A stretch of 64,000 bases of DNA, taken from the NCBI GenBank assembly GCA_903632075.3, contig CAHIKZ030005492.1, forward strand, positions 62,001-126,000, given 5' to 3'. Shown in pieces: positions 58,740-64,000 of this stretch. How positions within the stretch are numbered: the first letter of the stretch is position 1; every line of letters begins with the position of its first letter. This DNA is from Acanthosepion pharaonis (taxonomy: Eukaryota; Mollusca; Cephalopoda; Sepiida; Sepiidae). The notes below the pieces were generated by a model that worked only from the letters and a program-made list of their open reading frames with translations, ran no database searches and had not been told where the DNA came from. A program made the position numbers and the translations under genes.

Positions 58740-59922
58740 AAGTCTGTTCTTCTTATGTGGGGAAGCTGTCCAGCATTCACGGTCCTGTTAGACATTAGAT
58801 ATTTTATAGGAATTCAGTTCTCTTTTCATTGTTCCTAACAATATTTTCCTTGTGTTACTACTTTGCTTGGTCTGTGGAAGGTATCTTTCACTATTTTCTG
58901 TTGGTACACTTCATAAATAGTTAAAATTCTGCACCTGCTTGATTGTGACATCTCCATATGTGAGGAAATTGTTCAGTATTCATGGCCTTGTAATAAATTA
59001 GATATTTCATAGCAATTCAGTTCTATTTTCATTGTTCCTAACAATATTTTTCTTGTTTGATTTCAACATCTCTAATTTGAAACTCATACATTGGACTGTT
59101 TCTTTTGTTGGCAAAAATGTGTTCTATCTTCCTACAGTTAACAGTTAACTACTTCTTACTTTCCTTTATTACTTTATCTAAGAGTTCTTTCAGTTTCCTT
59201 TCTAAGCCTGACATTAGCACCATATCATCTTTACATCTTATGTTATTAACATTATGTTTGCTAATAATAAATCCTAGTAGGTCTTCCCAGTTCTCTTAGG
59301 ATTGATCATCTAACTGTGTAGGTTAAATAAATCCAGAGAGAAAACATATCTTTGTCTTACTCTTCTTTCTATTTTTGTGCATTCACTGAAGTTGTTCTCT
59401 GTCTGCATGCAAGCTGTTTTGTTTACAGTAGAAGTTATGGATTACTTGAATTTCCCATGTAAATCAAGCTTTCTGGTAATTTAAGTATGTCTTTGTATCA
59501 TAACTTAACAAATGCTTTTGTGTAAGCTATGAAGCAATAGTATAGTTCTTTTTTCTTTCTTAGCCTGATAATTTTCTGATCATAATGATACATTTCTTGT
59601 TCCAGTGTCTTGAAGAACACCACATTGTTCTTTTTCTGTTTCCAGTCTATTTCTACTACAAGCTCTATTCATTAGAATTATAATAAGTTTAGTTATGTGG
59701 CTCATTAAGCTGATTGTCCCTTAGAGTTTACTTTCATTTGCACCTGACTTCTTTGACATAAAGATAGATCTCGTAAGGTCTCCCAGTATTTCATCACTAT
59801 CAAATATTTAATTTACTATTTCAGTAAACTTAACAATAACAAAATCACCTGATATCACTTCTATTACAATTCTATCTGATGCAGTGTCTATGTTTCTATT
59901 CATCTTTGCCAGTGTAGACCTT

Positions 59923-60190
59923 CTATATATAAAATTCTGTGACTTCTGTTAGTCTGTTCATCCATCACACTATCTAAAGTAGTCATACATTGACCAATTA
60001 AAACCAAATTTTGGGGAGAATGCAAACAGGTAAGTGGGTACAAAGTACAGTTGGTTTTACTAGGGCGTGTAAGAGCTGCAAAGTAGGGGTTTTGTCAACA
60101 TATTTACTCAAAACAAATCAGCTTATTCAAATTTCATTGATTGGTTTGCAAAATTGAATGAAATGTAGAGTTTGTAAATCTCAACAAAAA
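59923..60190 (+). mobile_element. Helitron-like start or unknown insert within LINE C
   Basis: TCTATATATAAAATTCTGTG followed by ACTTCTGTTAGTCTGTTC resembles the TCTATA...GTCTGTCTGT starts at 17541. No matching 3' end is found, and it passes into the PLE composite. Tentative. Confidence 0.3.
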
Positions 60191-60910
60191 TGTTAGCAAT
60201 ATCTTCAACAATACTAAATACACTATTTACATTATTCAGACTATTGTCCTCATCTCCAAGAACACCAGAAAGCTGTAACACGAGGGGAAATTAAAAAAAA
60301 CAGGTGTGGCAGACCACATATGGGGAGAAAAGGGAGATCACTCTGTGGGATCAGGTTGAAATCATAGACAAAGAACTTCACTGGAAAATTTGTTAACTTA
60401 AGGAATCAGCACATATGCTAGGCCACAAAAATCTCCTGAGCCGACCAAGTATAGAAATGAATACAATATGGGAACCAGTAATAAGGAGTGCCAGAGAAAA
60501 GCAATAATAACAACAAAATTGCAATATGAGCTCTGGTAAAAACATGAAATGATAACAGCAAAAATTGCAATATTAGCACTGGTAAAAAATGGATGCTGAA
60601 GACATTAGGTTTATAATACTCAGAAATTCATACACAGATGTCCTCAACAACACATGGCACAGTGGATAAAGACATTAATTAGATCCAGTGAGTGTGTGAG
60701 TTCAATACCTGGTTAAGGTGGTGGAGAACTTGGGGAATTAACAGGAGATAACTGATAACTGTCATCCATTAGAGATGGCACGTCTACCCCAGTGAGCGAA
60801 ATAAACAGTTCAGTTTGACATTCTAACCACCTGAAGAAATGTTGTGATAAATATGACAACAAAGATGAGGACAATAGTCCAAATAATGTAAATAGTGTAC
60901 ATAATACCTC
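60190..60910 (+). mobile_element. PLE composite inserted in LINE C
   Basis: Bounded by inverted arms 60215-60257 and 60861-60905 (ACTATTTACATTATTCAGAC against ACTATTTACATTATTTGGAC). Plus-strand frames at 60290-60500 read VADHIWREKGDH, LENLLT and then LLSRPSIEMN-like sequence (LSRPSIEMNTIWEPVIRSAR), the C-terminal part of a PLE-type endonuclease. It continues with a tRNA-like block at 60655-60720 (A-box-like TGGCACAGTGGATAAAGAC, B-box-like GAGTTCAATACC). The order endonuclease, tRNA-like block, arm is the same as in the reversed copies at 9440-10060 and 62625-63480. Confidence 0.6.
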
Positions 60911-61395
60911 AACTCAGAAATATAGACAGATAATGCTAAATACTGTGAAATTTTCAACATGCAAAAAATTATAGCCCCTCAAATTTTAATACTACAGATC
61001 CTTCTGTGTTTTTATATATTGTAGGTTTACTCCTTCTGTTGTCATGGAAGAGTTTTCCTATGTGTTCATTTAATCTTTGTAATATCTTTCCTTTATTAGG
61101 AGAGTTCCCTTTTTAGATTTTATGCATCCTGTTGAAGAGCACATTTTCTGTCCTACTGATTTTTAATCTTTTCATGTAGTCTGCTATGTCTTTGTTTCAT
61201 AATGTTTCTATCTCTGCACTCTTTTTATTGATCCACTTAGCTTTTGTCAATTTTCATTCTTTTTCTAATATCTTTGTTTAACATCTTATATTCTCTGCCT
61301 TTCCTTAGCTTTATCTGTTATCTTTTTTTTTTGATTAGTTAAAAATTTCATGTTGCCTACTTCTTTTTTCTTGTCTCTTTCCCCTTGAGATGTAC

Positions 61396-61795
61396 TTGAT
61401 TATAGTTTTTTAAAGTAATGTGTTTTTATGTTCATATCAATTGTAAAAAAGCATCCATTCCATTGCACCAAAGTAATAAATTCTAAAACAATGAAACAAG
61501 CTTGTGAGGATGCATAGCTAGTTAAATAGGATATTTCAAAGGTTTGAAATTTCTTGGAAGATTCCTTTTCATTTATTTGGGAAAAAAAATGTAATACTTT
61601 TATTTATGGTAAATTGTTGAAAAAGAAAGCAGCTTTTTATTATAAAAATTTCTGATGAAAAACTAGCAAGTATTCTAATCATTAAATGATTCATTTACTG
61701 TCTTGTTTTTGCATAGAAGTTCTCAGTAATTTTTCATAAAATATTTATAAAAATATATACAGATAGTTTATTATACAGGGCAGAAATATACATAT
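61396..61795. other. AT-rich DNA, nothing recognised
   Basis: No ORF or repeat match. Confidence 0.5.
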
Positions 61796-61796
61796 G

Positions 61797-62580
61797 AAGT
61801 GTGTTCAAAAAGTATCCGACTGCCAAAACTAATTCTGGGTGGAATTCTTTGGGTGGGAGGTGATGCCACCATTCCTGTACATGCATGAAAATTTTGTGCT
61901 GGTAGGCTACATTAGTTTCTAGCTGTTATGTCTAGAGTAGAGGTACATAGTGCAGGCTTGTCAGATTTCTGTTTTCACACAAGCTGACTGATTGCAGAAT
62001 TCAGATCAAGTAATGGTACAACTGCTTCAAACATGGCCACATCTCAGGGAAGAGTGAGGCACACTTAAGCAGGCCATCCACAAGCCAAAATCAGTAGCTG
62101 TTTGAAAAAGTTTGGTGAATAGTCATAGAAAACCATTGTGTAACAATCCAAGAAATTGCTCATGAAATGAAAATAGGCACAGGATCAATGCATTCTTTTT
62201 TAATGGAGGATATATGCATGCAAAGATTGTCGGTGAAATTCACCAACTGATTCTTCCCACATAATCCAAGATTTCCTGGTCAAGAACAACACATCACTTG
62301 TTCAACAGGTTACTTACTCACCTGACTTGGCACTGCATAACTTCTGGCTCTTCCCCAATCTGAAAACCATGCTGAAAGGGAAGCAATTTGAGTTGCAAGA
62401 GAAAATTATGAGAAAAGTGATGACAAAGAACCATAGCATTCCAGAGAAGTTGTTCCAGAGTTTTTATTTGCAGTGACAGAACTGCTGAGAGAAGTGTGTG
62501 AACTCCTAGAGGGTCTATTTTGAAGGTGATTAAATAAAATTTTTATGCCCAAAGATTGAATACTTTTTGAATGAACTTTG
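61797..62580 (+). mobile_element. Internally deleted mariner-like transposon
   Basis: Ends GTGTGTTCAAAAAGTATCCG (61799) and, reverse complemented, AAGTTCATTCAAAAAGTATT (62578) are imperfect terminal inverted repeats. The transposase frame has an N-terminal helix-turn-helix part (LSRPSTSQNQ, IENHCVTIQEIAHEMKIGTG, MQRLSVKF) that joins abruptly at about 62240 to the C-terminal part (IQDFLVKNNTSLVQQ, TYSPDLALHNFWLFPNLKTM, KHNSIPEKLFQ-like sequence, VYFEGD). The central region with the first two catalytic Asp residues is deleted; SPDL (third Asp) is kept. At ~780 bp instead of ~1.3 kb it could only have moved in trans. Confidence 0.85.
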
Positions 62581-62624
62581 TTTGATATTCAGACTAGTAA
62601 AAAGTTATTATATTTACAGTTTTA

Positions 62625-63480
62625 AGGCATTATACCCTCAGACCCAGGGATTATACTCACAATTATCTGGAAATCATATATACTTCAATCAATGCTTTAA
62701 TCCACAAGCCATGTGTCTTTCAGATAATCCTGTTGTGTAATTTTGGAGTCTTAAACCTAATATCCTTACTCAGGTGGTGGGATATGTTTAAGTATCCTTT
62801 ATTAATTAGAAGCTCCTAAATTGGGACAGTCAAAGATGCATTTCAAAAGTTAAGCAGAGTAGGAAGAGACAGAAAAACTTTGTTAGAAACAAAGAAAAGA
62901 GTATTGAACTGTTACACAATATCTGTCCTTCTATATGGTAGTGAATGCTAGACAGTTTCCTCAAAGATGAAGAAGTCACTTGAATGATGCTGATGATACC
63001 ATGGACCAACAACAAGGTTTTAGAAAAAAATGGGGAAAAAAAATGAAACCTATACTAAACATCAGGAAGTGATTGTTGAAATATCTGGGTTACATAATAA
63101 GGGAAGAGGGATTGGAAAATCTGGTACTCACAGGACAGATTGAGGGCAAGAGGGACAGAGGTAAACAATGCATAACATACTTGAGTAAATGAATGGTGAA
63201 ACAGAGTTCAAGAGAAATAACAAAAAGACTAAATTTATTAAGAGCTACAAATGAAAGGAAGTTGTGAAGAGCCATGATCACCTATATCCTGAGAGGACAC
63301 GGTAGATAATAAAGAAGTAATAGTATTCATCTCTATGCTAGGTCTACTGAGGAGAGTACCACAAGACTGATTCTTTGTCATCTTATCCTCCAGTATTATT
63401 CTCTGTCTATTATATTTCATCCCAAAGGTGTTTATAGCCACCATTTTCCTGTCATACTTGATCAACCATGTTTGTTGTCA
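62625..63480 (-). mobile_element. PLE composite (minus) interrupted by a LINE C end
   Basis: The minus strand from 63480 encodes MVDQV, GYKHLWDEI, then in another frame LLSRPSIEMNTI (63330-63370). It is cut at about 63320 and resumes at 62824 with sequence matching 9840-9770 (TTTTGGAGTCTTAAACCTAA on plus), followed by a tRNA-like block at 62705-62625 (TGGCTTGTGGATTAAAGCAT, GAGTATAATCCCTGG). It aligns with the uninterrupted copy at 9680-10060, which lets the insertion point be placed within ~10 bp. Confidence 0.65.
62825..63320 (+). mobile_element. LINE family C 3' end nested in PLE composite
   Basis: Encodes the thumb-to-C-terminus: RVLNCYTISVLLYGSEC-like sequence (62895-62950, with a TAG after Cys), LLKYLGYIIREEGLENLVLT, GQIEGKRDRGKQCITYL. 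It ends CATGATCACCTATATCCTGA, GAGGACACGGTAGATAATAA, AGAAGTAAT. A 5'-truncated insertion, as expected for target-primed reverse transcription. Confidence 0.8.
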
Positions 63481-64000
63481 ATGTCTCTCGCAGGACTACA
63501 GACTTTCAATGCCATTTCACCCTCACTTTTAGGGCATATATAGCCTGACTCTTATATTTCTTGATGCTTGGAATGGAACACACACTTCCCTTGGTTATGT
63601 TCTCTTCAGAAAGAAACTCCTTTCTGAAGAGATTATGAACTGCTTCTAAACAACATCCTTATGTTGTATAGACCATAGGCCTTATAATTTTTTTCACATA
63701 CCACCATCATATATAGCATACAAACCATGTTATATATTTTTATTTTTTGTCCTCGACACCTGTTTTGGAAACTGATGTTATGCTTGCAGGGTAATTGTTA
63801 CTTGCAAGGGTGTTTTTAATGCTAATTATTTCCGGTACTTATATGAACTGGTTACCATTTAAGAATTTGGGCCAGTGTTAACACAGTATCAATTGCTCAG
63901 TGAATATTATATTATGATATAAAGATATCTTGAACCCATACTCTGTTTCAGAAATTAGTAGATCTGACAAGTCCACTTCATCTTCTATTGTTAACTGGGA
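63481..64000. other. PLE-composite flank, then unassigned
   Basis: 63480-63570 (TTTCAATGCCATTTCACCCT, CACTTTTAGGGCATATA) still aligns with 10058-10110 (TTTCAATGTCCTTCTACCCT, TAACTTTAGGGGTGACTGG), so the PLE composite extends to about 63570. The rest is unrecognised. Confidence 0.45.

Larger units (their letters stand above)
58740..61395 (-). mobile_element. LINE family C copy (minus), split by a PLE composite
   Basis: From 61395 leftwards the minus strand encodes a linker (WINKKSAEIETL, LKISRTENVLFNRM, NKGKILQRLNEHIGKLFHDN), then SILKFE at about 60985, where it is interrupted. It resumes at about 59925 with LAKMNRNIDTASDRIVIEVI, SLMSHITKLIIILMNRACS and LLDKVIKESKK. The RT catalytic region (LNNIRCKDDMVLMSGLERKL near 59240-59180) keeps an Asp pair in altered context. 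At 58740-59060 a ~90 bp segment containing RECWT (the conserved SECWTISS block) is present twice. No 3' terminus of the family type is seen. Heavily frameshifted. Confidence 0.7.

Overview
This is a eukaryotic, strongly AT-rich window with no convincing host protein-coding exon, rRNA or functional tRNA. It contains long (AT)n, (GT)n, (ATCT)n and (AAAT)n microsatellites and many decayed transposable elements from at least seven groups. The mix (several LINE lineages, tRNA-derived SINEs, Penelope-like elements, Tc1/mariner elements, foldback elements beside AT microsatellites) and the base composition suggest an invertebrate, most likely a mollusc and plausibly an octopus-like cephalopod. That assignment is inference from repeat style, not from a host gene. 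The window is best read as gene desert or long-intron sequence.

Layout. 1-9.4 kb: unique-looking AT-rich DNA with a SINE whose tail matches a LINE 3' end (2.0-2.2 kb), a ~390 bp palindromic element (3.4-3.8 kb), a LINE-type 3' tail running into (AT)n (7.6-7.9 kb) and a Tc1 transposase remnant (8.0-8.4 kb, minus). 9.4-13.6 kb: a Penelope-like (PLE) composite, an internally deleted Ty3/gypsy element with two LTRs, gag and an aspartic protease (10.4-12.4 kb, minus), and a GIY-YIG-type endonuclease remnant between two ~265 bp inverted arms (12.6-13.6 kb). 14-21 kb: hairpin repeats in AT microsatellites, a non-autonomous hAT element with a perfect 8 bp target-site duplication, a tRNA-derived SINE, two Helitron-like sequences and a decayed DDE transposase (19.8-20.7 kb, minus). 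22.7-26.2 kb: six LINE fragments in alternating orientation, then a 690 bp foldback element. 26-39 kb: mostly quiet AT-rich DNA with a PLE composite, a polypurine tract and LINE 3' ends. 39.5-43.3 kb: a nested stack in which one LINE is split by two other LINEs, one of them carrying a solo-LTR-like insert. 43-55 kb: SINEs, huge AT tracts, a near full-length Tc1 element with conserved DDE motifs (49.7-50.9 kb) and a minisatellite. 55-64 kb: a near full-length LINE with endonuclease and reverse transcriptase regions, a LINE broken by a PLE composite, an internally deleted mariner, and a PLE composite broken by a LINE 3' end.

LINE families are labelled A-D here for convenience: A, long element with APE endonuclease (best copy 55.0-58.2 kb); B, a relative with its own 3' UTR (33.5 and 36.1 kb); C, RTE-like, with a characteristic 3' terminus (41-42 kb and others); D, a separate family (39.5-40.4 plus 42.5-43.3 kb). 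Every reading frame recognised carries stops, frameshifts or deletions, so nothing here looks able to move autonomously. The window's interest lies in repeat architecture, insertion chronology and shared 3' tails.
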